Shown: piece after piece, positions 1-5,750 of the stretch
Numbering within the stretch: position 1 is the stretch's first letter
How the letters are laid out: every line of letters starts with the position of its first letter
DNA from: a virus
Strand: one strand, 5' to 3'
DNA length: 22,003 nt
Virus record (IMG/VR): IMGVR_UViG_3300009695_000392
Span: 1-22,003 of that record
Notes under the pieces: model-generated
Seen by the model: only the letters and a program-made list of their open reading frames with translations
Database searches by the model: none
Told to the model about the DNA's origin: nothing
Program-made: the position numbers and the translations under genes

Positions 1-243
1 TTAAATACTAAATCCTTTTTCTCGAATCTCATTTAGCGTTTCTGCTAGTTTTGCAAATAACTCAACTAAATCCTTTGCCTCGACAACCTGCGCCCCGTAA
101 GTACTGCCATTATTAAAACTGATAGTAGCCCTGCATATATATCTATCTGTATATGTGGTTACATTCATTATTTTATCAATGAAAAATGGGTCTTTCAGAA
201 CATTGGTTTGAACCTCGTGAAGTTCTGCAAGTGTTACCTCCAT
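1..243 (-). CDS. Small hypothetical protein, last gene seen of the lysogeny operon
   Basis: An 80-residue reading frame, complete within the window, whose stop codon lies at the very first bases. I do not recognise a family. It has no signal peptide and no membrane segment, so it is probably cytosolic. The C-terminal third (from about residue 56) is an acidic, Leu/Glu-rich stretch likely to form one long helix; the middle looks like beta strands. It starts 3 nt after the neighbouring lipoprotein gene on the same strand, so it is probably the fifth gene of the transcript that begins with the CI-type repressor. Its role is unknown. Confidence 0.7.
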   Translation of the reverse strand: MEVTLAELHEVQTNVLKDPFFIDKIMNVTTYTDRYICRATISFNNGSTYGAQVVEAKDLVELFAKLAETLNEIREKGFSI

Positions 244-246
244 AGA

Positions 247-564
247 TTAGAATTCAAATAGTTGGTTCTTGCCGTCATGGTGGTAGACATTTTTACCGTC
301 AATCTTAATCATGCAGTTAAAATCAGTACTATCTCCGATTATGTCAACTCTATATTTATATCCACCATACGCCATAAATGTGCTGACAGCATTTTCTTTT
401 GCCATTGCGCCACCACCATCGCTATCCGTTGGCCCTCCATCTCCGTGAAACGAATATCGATAAGCACAATTACTTCCAATAATTTCAACTTTACGATCCT
501 GTGGCTCTTTTTTGCACCCGGCAATCAGCAGAATGCAAATGATAATTAATTTTGTGTATTTCAT
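247..564 (-). CDS. Putative lipoprotein in the repressor operon
   Basis: A 105-residue protein with a classic lipoprotein signal: basic start (MKYTK), a hydrophobic core and the lipobox LIAGC with the modified cysteine at residue 17, followed by charged KKEPQD. After processing it should sit as a small lipid-anchored domain in the envelope. The mature part is rich in Gly, Tyr and Asp and has no motif I can name. Its start codon overlaps the stop of the upstream gene by one base (TAATG), which points to coupled translation. Because it lies behind the repressor it is likely made in the lysogen. A role in superinfection exclusion or host-surface change is inferred from position only. Confidence 0.75.
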   Translation of the reverse strand: MKYTKLIIICILLIAGCKKEPQDRKVEIIGSNCAYRYSFHGDGGPTDSDGGGAMAKENAVSTFMAYGGYKYRVDIIGDSTDFNCMIKIDGKNVYHHDGKNQLFEF

Positions 565-884
565 TATTTTAGTAGTTTTAGTTTTTCTATTTCAAGTTCT
601 ATTTTTTGGAGCGAATCTTCCAAATCTCCAACATGCGGGTAAAATGCCGAATATGTTTTAAGCCAAACGCTATCATAATATTCATCTTTGCCATTGCTGC
701 TATCATAGTATTTTTCTGGCAACACCCTGTTTATTTGTCGTTTTGCAGAATCACTTAAATACTTCAATTCGCTTTCGATATTTGTTTTAGATAGTAACAA
801 TGACTCCATCAACTCTCTGTCTTTTTCAGCTTGTGATTGGCATGAAAACAAAAGCCAAAGTATTAAAAAGGTTAGATATTTCAT
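564..884 (-). CDS. Putative lipoprotein with helical mature domain, in the repressor operon
   Basis: A 106-residue protein starting MKYLTFLILWLLFSCQ. The hydrophobic stretch ends in the lipobox LFSC, with the lipid-accepting Cys at residue 15. The mature region is strongly charged and mostly helical, with a heptad-like Leu/Ile pattern at the end (about residues 88-106) that could form a coiled coil. It begins 2 nt after the upstream secreted-protein gene and overlaps the next lipoprotein gene by one base. Two lipoproteins in a row with almost the same first residues (MKYL, MKYT) are too divergent afterwards for me to call them duplicates. Small, envelope-anchored and lysogeny-linked fits a phage exclusion lipoprotein, but this is inference. 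Confidence 0.75.
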   Translation of the reverse strand: MKYLTFLILWLLFSCQSQAEKDRELMESLLLSKTNIESELKYLSDSAKRQINRVLPEKYYDSSNGKDEYYDSVWLKTYSAFYPHVGDLEDSLQKIELEIEKLKLLK

Positions 885-886
885 TA

Positions 887-1351
887 TTAAAAAAAGTTTA
901 GCATGCAGTCAAGAAAAGTTTTATACATAATCTGATTTTCTTTAGGTATTTCAGTATCAAAAACATAAAGTCTAAAATCAGTTATGGGATTTTTATATAT
1001 TTTATAAATTTGTTTTCGAGTAACTATAAGTAATGCCGAATACTTATACCCATAATCATCTACAGAAGTTTTTATTTCAGCGCTTGGGAATGATATTTTA
1101 CTACTATCCGACAATAGCAACGTAACACCATCCCCAATAGCCAAAGTTACGCCATAAGAGGTTAAATGAATAAAATATGTAGTATCTGTTTTGTCGATAT
1201 GCTTTACAAATATTATCCGCCTGTCTGTTGGGGATGAATGTTTTTTGGAGCCATCAAATTTATCAACTTTAGTAGATACATCACCACAGTCAGGCACCTG
1301 AGAAATTATGACATTTGTTGTTAAAAATGCCATAATGAATAATAATTTCAT
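887..1351 (-). CDS. Putative exported protein next to the repressor
   Basis: A 154-residue protein beginning MKLLFIMAFLTTNVIISQ, a typical Sec signal peptide with a likely cut before or near Gln18. I chose the ATG at 1351. The frame can be extended six codons to a TTG at 1369, but that would bury the signal and would overlap the promoter-like element at 1367-1374. The mature domain looks like an all-beta fold with a mid-protein run of hydrophobic strands; no family is recognised. It lies just downstream of the repressor gene and ahead of two lipoproteins, so it may be the first of a set of lysogenic-conversion genes with a promoter of their own. Confidence 0.7.
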   Translation of the reverse strand: MKLLFIMAFLTTNVIISQVPDCGDVSTKVDKFDGSKKHSSPTDRRIIFVKHIDKTDTTYFIHLTSYGVTLAIGDGVTLLLSDSSKISFPSAEIKTSVDDYGYKYSALLIVTRKQIYKIYKNPITDFRLYVFDTEIPKENQIMYKTFLDCMLNFF

Positions 1352-1366
1352 ATAGTTTAGTTTTTG

Positions 1367-1374
1367 CAAATATA
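1367..1374 (-). promoter_or_regulatory. Possible minus-strand -7 promoter element for the exported/lipoprotein genes
   Basis: Read on the minus strand these bases are TATATTTG, an exact match to the Bacteroidota -7 consensus TAnnTTTG. It would start transcription only about 10 nt before the ATG at 1351, letting the three exported-protein genes be expressed apart from the repressor. I see no good TTTG or TTG at the usual -33 distance, and the motif can arise by chance in AT-rich DNA, so confidence is low. Confidence 0.3.
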
Positions 1375-1375
1375 A

Positions 1376-2071
1376 TTAAATATCTATTATTCCACCTCTG
1401 ACACGATAAACTGCGCTTACAAGCCTTGTGCTGACCTCTTGGTCTTCATATTTATCTAAATCATGGCTGCGCAATATCCAGTGTTCGGGGTCTTTCCCTT
1501 TTCTTATGTATTTTACTTCCGGTTCTAAAGGAAACTCACCACCAAATAATATAAAATAGGCTCGACCCCATGCTATATTATTAATGTCAGCTTTCTTTAC
1601 CGCGATGTAGTCGCCATTTTTAAGGAATGGTGCCATACAATCTCCTTTAACTCTCACCCAACCCATGCAATCCTCATAGCCGGGGACTTTGACGTAATTT
1701 ATAATGTGTGCTTCTTCCATAGTGTTTACAAGTGTAGTTTTACCAGCGTGTCCGTATACGTCGAAAACGGGCAGACTTTTAATCCTGTCGTTTCCAACTT
1801 TTTGCTCTATCATTTCCTCTTCGCCGGTAATTAGCCAGCCAATATTCAAATCAGGGAAAGCATAGTGTATTTTCTCGAGCATATTAGAGCCAATACTATT
1901 AGCCTTATCTAAATACCCATTGGATATTCCTGTCTGGACGTAAAAGGAATTTCTATTAATTCCGCTAGTTTTTAAGTAATCAAGAAGCCTTTCGGTGACT
2001 TTTGAGTCGCTTTTCGTTCGGTTTTTTTCTTTTTCGTTCGGTTTTTCTTTTGTTTTAATCGATGTTTTCAT
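1376..2071 (-). CDS. CI/LexA-type phage repressor with S24 peptidase domain
   Basis: A 231-residue prophage repressor. Residues 24-85 form the N-terminal helix-turn-helix domain (TGISNGYLDKA as the recognition region, ending GWLITGEEEM as in other Bacteroidota repressors). Residues 100-230 are the S24 (LexA-like) autocleavage and dimerisation domain: an Ala109-Gly110 pair in VYGHAGKT matches the self-cleavage site, and a Lys in EVKYI (about 187) matches the catalytic base. The usual nucleophile motif GDSM reads GDCM here, with Cys145 (codon TGT) replacing Ser. The first 24 residues form an unusual Lys/Glu-rich tail. It probably holds the prophage silent by binding the 2.1-2.2 kb control region and is released by host SOS cleavage or by the antirepressor at 2606. 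Confidence 0.93.
   Translation of the reverse strand: MKTSIKTKEKPNEKEKNRTKSDSKVTERLLDYLKTSGINRNSFYVQTGISNGYLDKANSIGSNMLEKIHYAFPDLNIGWLITGEEEMIEQKVGNDRIKSLPVFDVYGHAGKTTLVNTMEEAHIINYVKVPGYEDCMGWVRVKGDCMAPFLKNGDYIAVKKADINNIAWGRAYFILFGGEFPLEPEVKYIRKGKDPEHWILRSHDLDKYEDQEVSTRLVSAVYRVRGGIIDI
2011..2046 (+). repeat. 20-nt-period tandem repeat inside the 5' end of the repressor gene
   Basis: TTTTCGTTCGGTTTTT occurs at 2011-2026 and again at 2031-2046, exactly 20 nt apart. Since 20 is not a multiple of three, the copies encode different residues in the repressor's Lys-rich N-terminal tail. A slippage duplication that lengthened a tolerant tail is the simplest reading. Confidence 0.75.
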
Positions 2072-2088
2072 TTTATTATGTGTATTTT

Positions 2089-2176
2089 CTAGTTTTCTTA
2101 TAATTTTATTTGATTATATGCTAGACAGTTAAGTATAAAAACCTAGAAATCTAGATTTTTTTCTTGTTTGGTCTAG
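2089..2176. promoter_or_regulatory. Candidate operator array: five CTAG sites, four arranged symmetrically
   Basis: CTAG starts at 2089, 2121, 2143, 2151 and 2173 in the divergent gap; the tetranucleotide is only sporadic elsewhere in the window. The last four are spaced 22-8-22 and share one centre at 2148.5. The inner pair is CTAGA-AA-TCTAG with flanking A5 and T5 tracts (2137-2160). The outer pair is GCTAGAC (2120-2126) and GTCTAGC (2171-2177), part of 11/12 matched arms (2115-2126 with 2171-2182). This fits cooperative binding by the dimeric CI-type repressor next to the plus-strand promoter. The binding itself is inference. Confidence 0.55.
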
Positions 2177-2193
2177 CTTATATACTATATTTG
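2164..2193 (+). promoter_or_regulatory. Early lytic promoter (Bacteroidota type)
   Basis: TATATTTG at 2186-2193 is an exact match to the -7 element TAnnTTTG. A TTG at 2164-2166 lies 19 nt upstream, the usual -33 spacing for the Bacteroidota primary sigma factor. Transcription would start near 2200, giving a leader of about 50 nt before the Cro-like gene at 2251. The CTAG site at 2173 falls between the two elements, so a bound repressor would block the polymerase. Confidence 0.6.
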
Positions 2194-2206
2194 CACTGTT
2201 GATATA

Positions 2207-2214
2207 CAAAGATA
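2207..2214 (-). promoter_or_regulatory. Possible minus-strand -7 element for repressor transcription
   Basis: On the minus strand this reads TATCTTTG, matching TAnnTTTG. The only upstream CAAA (TTTG on the minus strand, 2241-2244) is 26 nt away, longer than usual. Transcription would start near 2200 and give about 130 nt of leader before the repressor ATG at 2071, crossing the CTAG array, so the repressor could control its own synthesis. Weak support. Confidence 0.3.
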
Positions 2215-2250
2215 TACTAAAAGTATAGTAAAAATAAAATCAAAATTCAC

Positions 2251-2448
2251 ATGAAACGCAAACCCATTGATAAACAGACTATTAAAAATTGGAAGGCACT
2301 TATGTATGATACTACATATCCTGCTATTTCAGAATCAACCGGACTTAGTGTACTTACTATTGGTAATGCAATAAGAACAGGTAAGGCCACGCAAATGGTT
2401 ATAGAAAAGCTAACCAAATACTTTAACGAATTTCAATTATCAGCATGA
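2251..2448 (+). CDS. Cro-like helix-turn-helix protein
   Basis: A 65-residue DNA-binding protein and the first gene of the lytic transcript, divergent from the CI-type repressor. Residues 22-45 (YPAISESTGLSVLTIGNAIR) form a helix-turn-helix with a Ser-x-x-Thr recognition helix, followed by a short helical tail suited to dimerisation. Size and place match Cro: it would repress the repressor promoter and fine-tune early transcription. Its stop overlaps the next start (ATGA). I rely on motif shape and position rather than a named family. Confidence 0.7.
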   Translation: MKRKPIDKQTIKNWKALMYDTTYPAISESTGLSVLTIGNAIRTGKATQMVIEKLTKYFNEFQLSA

Positions 2449-2606
2449 AAACAATAATCCTAAACAACAAAGTTTATTTACAGGCAGGTAATGCTGTAAT
2501 GTTCTTAAACAATGTGCCTGTTAAAGTTCAGGCTAAACCAACAGACGTTTTCGCACAGTTCGCGCAAGTCGGTGGGTTCACTTTCTTAAATAATATTTTC
2601 AAATAA
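2445..2606 (+). CDS. Small hypothetical protein between Cro-like gene and antirepressor
   Basis: A 53-residue frame with ATG overlapping the Cro-like gene's stop by ATGA, and a stop overlapping the antirepressor's ATG by TAATG. Tight coupling on both sides argues that it is translated. The sequence is mildly hydrophobic with Val/Phe/Asn-rich beta-like segments (VMFLNNVPVKVQAK, then a Phe/Gly-rich end). It has no signal peptide, Cys pair or known motif. Confidence 0.6.
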   Translation: MKTIILNNKVYLQAGNAVMFLNNVPVKVQAKPTDVFAQFAQVGGFTFLNNIFK

Positions 2607-3376
2607 TGAATAATTTAATTAAAACATTTGACCCTTCTATATTGGAGGTTGACAGGGAAACCGGAATGGTTAACCTTACGAGAATTGCAAATCATTTTGG
2701 AAAACTGGTCGCTGATTGGAGTAAAACAAAAAGCACTCAATCGTTCCTTAACGCTTATGCTAGTGAATATCCCGATATGAATATTATCATATCGAACAAG
2801 GGCGGACAAGCCGAGCAAGGGACATGGGCTGTTCGTCATGTGGCTATCGAATTTGCACAATGGATAAATCCAGCTTTCAAAGTTTTCTGTATAAAGAAAC
2901 TGGACGAACTATTCCAAACAGGCAAAACAGAAATAAGCCCAGTTAAGAGAATGACAGCAAAAGAAATTCTCCTTATGGCTCTCGATGCAGAAAACAGAGC
3001 AGAAATGGCAGAAGAGCAAACACGCCTTTTAACTGAAACCATAAAGAAGCAAGCCCCAATAGTCGAATACCATGAACAGGTTATGCAATCTCGTGATTCA
3101 TGGCCAATCACATTAATAGCAGCAGAATTGGGAATGAGTGCTATTGCATTGAACAGAGTCCTGCAAGAGAAAAACATTCACAGAAGAGTATCCGGTGTTT
3201 GGGTTCTTAACGCTCAGTTTAACGACAAAGGATATACTACAACCCGTACTCATACCTATACAGATACAACCGGACAACAAAGAACCAATCAGTTGACTGT
3301 ATGGACTGAAAGAGGTAGAGAGTTTTTACATAGGCTCCTTAATGTGAATCTTAACAAATCACTTCAAACCGCTTAA
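2606..3376 (+). CDS. Phage antirepressor, KilA-N plus KilAC domains
   Basis: A 256-residue antirepressor. Residues about 10-105 are a KilA-N domain: the NLTRIANHFGK opening, a W-x-x-T-K-S block and the hallmark HVAIEFAQWINPAFK near residues 78-92. Residues about 115-148 are a helical linker. Residues 150-250 match the KilAC (ANT, C-terminal antirepressor) domain, with WPITLIAAELGMSAIALNRVL as a helix-turn-helix-like segment and a VWTERGREFLHRLL end. Proteins of this make-up bind DNA and/or the CI repressor to lift repression during induction. It begins on the stop of the previous small gene and sits next to the Cro-like gene, as expected for an immunity region. Confidence 0.9.
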   Translation: MNNLIKTFDPSILEVDRETGMVNLTRIANHFGKLVADWSKTKSTQSFLNAYASEYPDMNIIISNKGGQAEQGTWAVRHVAIEFAQWINPAFKVFCIKKLDELFQTGKTEISPVKRMTAKEILLMALDAENRAEMAEEQTRLLTETIKKQAPIVEYHEQVMQSRDSWPITLIAAELGMSAIALNRVLQEKNIHRRVSGVWVLNAQFNDKGYTTTRTHTYTDTTGQQRTNQLTVWTERGREFLHRLLNVNLNKSLQTA

Positions 3377-3381
3377 AAGCC

Positions 3382-3546
3382 ATGCAGATCACATTAGAGG
3401 AAATATTCGAGCAAAACAAAATCATCCTTAAAAAGATGAAACGCATTGAAGAAGCGATTGCACCGGCAAAGAAAACTAATCTTAAATCAGCAGACAGGGC
3501 AGAAGTAAAATTCCTTGAAAAGCTGAATAAAAAATTCAACTCATGA
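3382..3546 (+). CDS. Small charged hypothetical protein
   Basis: A 54-residue frame 5 nt after the antirepressor, ending in an ATGA overlap with the next gene. It is strongly basic and helical (Lys/Glu-rich, a Leu/Ile heptad pattern in residues 4-28), suggesting a short coiled coil. No family is recognised. Its spacing and overlap support real translation. Confidence 0.6.
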   Translation: MQITLEEIFEQNKIILKKMKRIEEAIAPAKKTNLKSADRAEVKFLEKLNKKFNS

Positions 3547-3701
3547 ACTATTTATCAAAAACACTTCTATTGCCTTATAAGGGCTTCACTTTGGGTAGAT
3601 GGTTTACAGGCTTTACAGCAGAAAAAGGCGGTGTAATGATGTTTGCAAGCCATCTTGATTCAATCATTGAAATGATAGACGAAACAATTAAAACAAAATA
3701 A
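3543..3701 (+). CDS. Small hypothetical protein
   Basis: A 52-residue frame coupled to the gene before it by ATGA. The middle carries aromatic and Gly residues (PYKGFTLGRWFTGFT) and the end is an amphipathic acidic helix. It is neither clearly membrane-spanning nor exported. No family is recognised. The next gene starts 2 nt after its stop. Confidence 0.55.
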   Translation: MNYLSKTLLLPYKGFTLGRWFTGFTAEKGGVMMFASHLDSIIEMIDETIKTK

Positions 3702-3703
3702 AT

Positions 3704-4300
3704 ATGAACTTCACAAAACAATTCATGACAGACAACCGAGGATGCTACGACTTAGAACAATTAAACAAATGTTCATTCATGAGTCAGGAAAGCATATCCT
3801 TAGATTCAATAATCAATTCTGAAATATCTTTAAAAGATAAGTATTGGTTTTTCTGCAAAAAAGTAGCAACAAAAGAGCAAAATCAACAAATTGCTATAGG
3901 TGTGGCTGAAATAGTAGTACATATTTATGAGAATAAATACCCCGATGATTTACGACCAAGAAAAGCCATCGAAGCCGCCAAAGAGTATTTAAAAGGGAAT
4001 ATCAATATTGACGATTTGAGAGCCGCTAGGCGTGCTGCTTATGCTGCTGCTTATGCTGCTGCTTATGCTTATGCTGCTGATGCTGCTGCTGATGCTTATG
4101 CTTATGCTGCTGATGCTGCTGCTGATGCTGCTGCTTATGCTGCTTATGCTGCTGCTGATGCTGCTGCTGCTTATGCTGCTGCTGCTTATGCTTATGCTGC
4201 TGATGCTGCTGCTGATGCTGCTGCTTATGCTGCTGCTGATGCTGCTGCTTTAAAGCAAACACTTTTGCAATTTCTTAAAGATTTCACTAAAAATTTATAA
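3704..4300 (+). CDS. Protein with Ala/Tyr/Asp low-complexity domain, related to Imm5-like 'putative immunity protein' family
   Basis: A 198-residue protein. Residues 1-75 are ordinary globular sequence. Residues 79-108 (YPDDLRPRKAIEAAKEYLKGN) match the signature of Imm5-like proteins, where an acidic-RPR-AIEAA helix precedes Ala-rich helices. From 111 to 182 the chain is made only of Ala, Tyr and Asp, with almost every Ala encoded by GCT. It ends with a normal Leu/Lys helix (183-198). In this family the Ala-rich helices pack into a helical bundle; here the tract has grown into near-perfect repeats. The gene is in a phage early region, so a role against host defence or toxins is possible but unproven. 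The family link is from memory of the motif. Confidence 0.7.
   Translation: MNFTKQFMTDNRGCYDLEQLNKCSFMSQESISLDSIINSEISLKDKYWFFCKKVATKEQNQQIAIGVAEIVVHIYENKYPDDLRPRKAIEAAKEYLKGNINIDDLRAARRAAYAAAYAAAYAYAADAAADAYAYAADAAADAAAYAAYAAADAAAAYAAAAYAYAADAAADAAAYAAADAAALKQTLLQFLKDFTKNL
4034..4249 (+). repeat. In-frame GCT/TAT/GAT low-complexity repeat tract
   Basis: 216 nt built from only three codons, encoding residues 111-182 of the protein above. A 51-nt block is present identically at 4094-4144 and 4184-4234 (period 90 nt), encoding AYAYAADAAADAAAYAA. The 12-residue unit AYAYAADAAADA occurs at residues 120, 131 and 161. This pattern indicates recent expansion by slippage or unequal recombination. 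The tract lacks stops in several frames, giving false frames on both strands. Confidence 0.95.
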
Positions 4301-4302
4301 CA

Positions 4303-4527
4303 ATGAATAACCCATTTACAGAAGAACACCGACACAACATTGACATTGCTTTGACTAATGCAATAGGCCAATTATATCGTCATGGACGACAAGAATTCAT
4401 TGAGCAGGTAATTAACCAACTCGAAAACACCAAAGAAATCTTATCAATGATTGATACAGAAACCCCACAAGAAGCCATTAACAACAATCATTCAGGCTCT
4501 ATAAACGAAACTTTAATCATTGAATAA
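4303..4527 (+). CDS. Small hypothetical protein
   Basis: A 74-residue acidic protein two bases after the repeat protein. It is mostly helical (residues 8-48) with a flexible polar end (NNNHSGS). No motif or family is recognised. Close packing with its neighbours (3 nt to the next gene) supports expression as part of the early transcript. Confidence 0.6.
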   Translation: MNNPFTEEHRHNIDIALTNAIGQLYRHGRQEFIEQVINQLENTKEILSMIDTETPQEAINNNHSGSINETLIIE

Positions 4528-4530
4528 GAT

Positions 4531-4749
4531 ATGAAAGACCCAAATGATTTTTATTCAGAAGAGGATTATAAAAAGTATTTCATGCACCACTTTTCAGGTC
4601 TTGCCATGCAGGGTATTTTATCTAATCTATCAATGCACAACTGCCCTTATATAACAGATGGAAAACTTGTAACTAAACTCATTGCATCTGATGCAATTGC
4701 AATAGCGGACGAACTTTTAAAACAACTTGAAGAAAATGAAAAATTATGA
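4531..4749 (+). CDS. Small hypothetical protein
   Basis: A 72-residue protein with an acidic/aromatic start (DPNDFYSEEDYKKYF) and helical remainder ending in a Leu/Glu-rich helix (IAIADELLKQLEENEK). Short phage proteins with this plan (IA-DELLK-L ending) are common in Bacteroidota phages, with no known function. The stop overlaps the next gene's ATG by ATGA. Confidence 0.6.
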   Translation: MKDPNDFYSEEDYKKYFMHHFSGLAMQGILSNLSMHNCPYITDGKLVTKLIASDAIAIADELLKQLEENEKL

Positions 4750-5261
4750 ACAGAAAATTCAGAGCGTGGGATAATGAAAATAAATGTTTCAATGATTCTA
4801 TAAAAATAGATATGAACGGTGATTTATATCCTGAAACAGATTTAGGACAATATGATTACAGCGTTACTTGCAAATCAATATCAATTGAGTATTCAAGTGG
4901 AAAGCCTGACAAGAACGGAAAAGAAATGTATGAGGGGGATTTGGTAAAAGTATCGTTAGAATCTTTGGGCAATAGGAATGGCAACCATACAAACCCATAC
5001 CAGACTATATGTGAAGTTATTTATGAAGATGGGTGCTTTGTTTTAGTCAACAAAAAGCATCATTCCAAAAATAGTAGAAATTGGAACAAAAGAACATTTC
5101 GACATGCAGATTTTGTGGACTTTGAAATCATTGGGAACATTCACTTACAAATGTCCAAAGAACAGTACTGGGTAGATTTAGAAAGCGATGCAGACAACGG
5201 TAACTATCATAAAAGAATGATAAAAAACCATGCTCATGAAAGTAAGGAATTTGAACACTAA
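4746..5261 (+). CDS. YopX-family phage protein (first copy)
   Basis: A 171-residue YopX-like protein. It starts RKFRAWD, the family's N-terminal strand, and carries the diagnostic block GKPDKNGKEMYEGDLVKV (about residues 52-69), which is the YopX 'TGL.DKNGKEIYEGDIV' motif, followed by VIYEDGCFVL and the closing FEIIGNIHLQ strand. It is longer than the usual 130-140 residues because of a polar tail after the IGNIH motif (residues 140-171). YopX proteins are widespread in phages of Bacillota and Bacteroidota and have a beta-barrel-like fold, but no agreed function. A second copy lies at 8595 and a likely fragment at 13716. Confidence 0.88.
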   Translation: MNRKFRAWDNENKCFNDSIKIDMNGDLYPETDLGQYDYSVTCKSISIEYSSGKPDKNGKEMYEGDLVKVSLESLGNRNGNHTNPYQTICEVIYEDGCFVLVNKKHHSKNSRNWNKRTFRHADFVDFEIIGNIHLQMSKEQYWVDLESDADNGNYHKRMIKNHAHESKEFEH

Positions 5262-5266
5262 AAAAC

Positions 5267-5572
5267 ATGGCTAGAATTACAGATTACGCACCAATAGGAA
5301 ATACTTGCCCAATAATAGATACTGTTATTAATTGGATAGAAAGTATTGATTGGGATGAAAATAATGATGAACAAACTGAATACAAAATTCAATCAAAGGA
5401 AATTGTTGCTGAAATGGAGAAGATAAGACAGGCGAATACAAAATTAAGGCAGTGGGGCAATGAATTACAAATGCAGATTTTCGATATTGATAAAGATAAC
5501 GACTACCTGAGAAAGCAAGAAAAGACATTAACAGATGAAATTGAATATCTGAAAACTCAAATAGAACACTAA
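5267..5572 (+). CDS. Coiled-coil hypothetical protein
   Basis: A 101-residue acidic protein. The first 45 residues look compact; residues 46-101 are a continuous charged helix with heptad hydrophobics (MEKIRQANTKLRQWGNELQM, then LRKQEKTLTDEIEYLKTQI), a good coiled coil that should dimerise. No enzyme motif is present. It lies five bases after the YopX gene and four before the next small gene. Confidence 0.65.
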   Translation: MARITDYAPIGNTCPIIDTVINWIESIDWDENNDEQTEYKIQSKEIVAEMEKIRQANTKLRQWGNELQMQIFDIDKDNDYLRKQEKTLTDEIEYLKTQIEH

Positions 5573-5576
5573 AATC

Positions 5577-5738
5577 ATGACCGACAAAAAAGCAAAACTT
5601 CATTCTCAGGATATTATCGACACAGTTAATAACCTATCAGATGAGCAATTCAATAGGATTAAACAATCTGAAATAGAGCATTTAGAAAATGAAGATTACA
5701 GTTGGATGGAAGAAGAAACTAAAACAGAAAACGAATAA
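5577..5738 (+). CDS. Small acidic hypothetical protein
   Basis: A 53-residue acidic protein four bases after the coiled-coil gene. It has a helix with polar spacing (LSDEQFNRIKQSEIEHL) and a very acidic end containing one Trp. Small acidic proteins are frequent among phage inhibitors of host enzymes, but nothing here names a target. Confidence 0.6.
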   Translation: MTDKKAKLHSQDIIDTVNNLSDEQFNRIKQSEIEHLENEDYSWMEEETKTENE

Positions 5739-5750
5739 TAAAATACAAAA

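Larger units (their letters stand above)
2132..2227. promoter_or_regulatory. Second repeated site family (TATACT/AGTATA), candidate Cro-like operators
   Basis: TATACT lies at 2181-2186 and 2213-2218, its reverse AGTATA at 2132-2137 and 2222-2227, and the close variant TATACA at 2203-2208. The pair 2213-2218/2222-2227 makes a perfect six-base inverted repeat with a 3-nt spacer. The first site touches the promoter -7 element at 2186. These could be the sites of the Cro-like protein encoded at 2251, but AT-rich sequence makes chance matches possible. Confidence 0.35.

Noticed and set aside
1352-1369. TTG start at 1369 for the exported protein
   Set aside because: The ATG at 1351 gives a cleaner signal peptide, and the TTG overlaps the TATATTTG element.
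4034-4249. Repeat tract as a CRISPR-like array
   Set aside because: The units have no unique spacers and are fully coding; they are a microsatellite-type expansion.
4026-4262. Minus-strand His/Gln-rich reading frame across the repeat tract, and a plus-strand Leu/Met-rich frame beside it
   Set aside because: Both are shadows of the GCT/TAT/GAT repeat, which contains no stop codons in several frames. Only the Ala/Tyr/Asp frame continues into normal protein on both sides.
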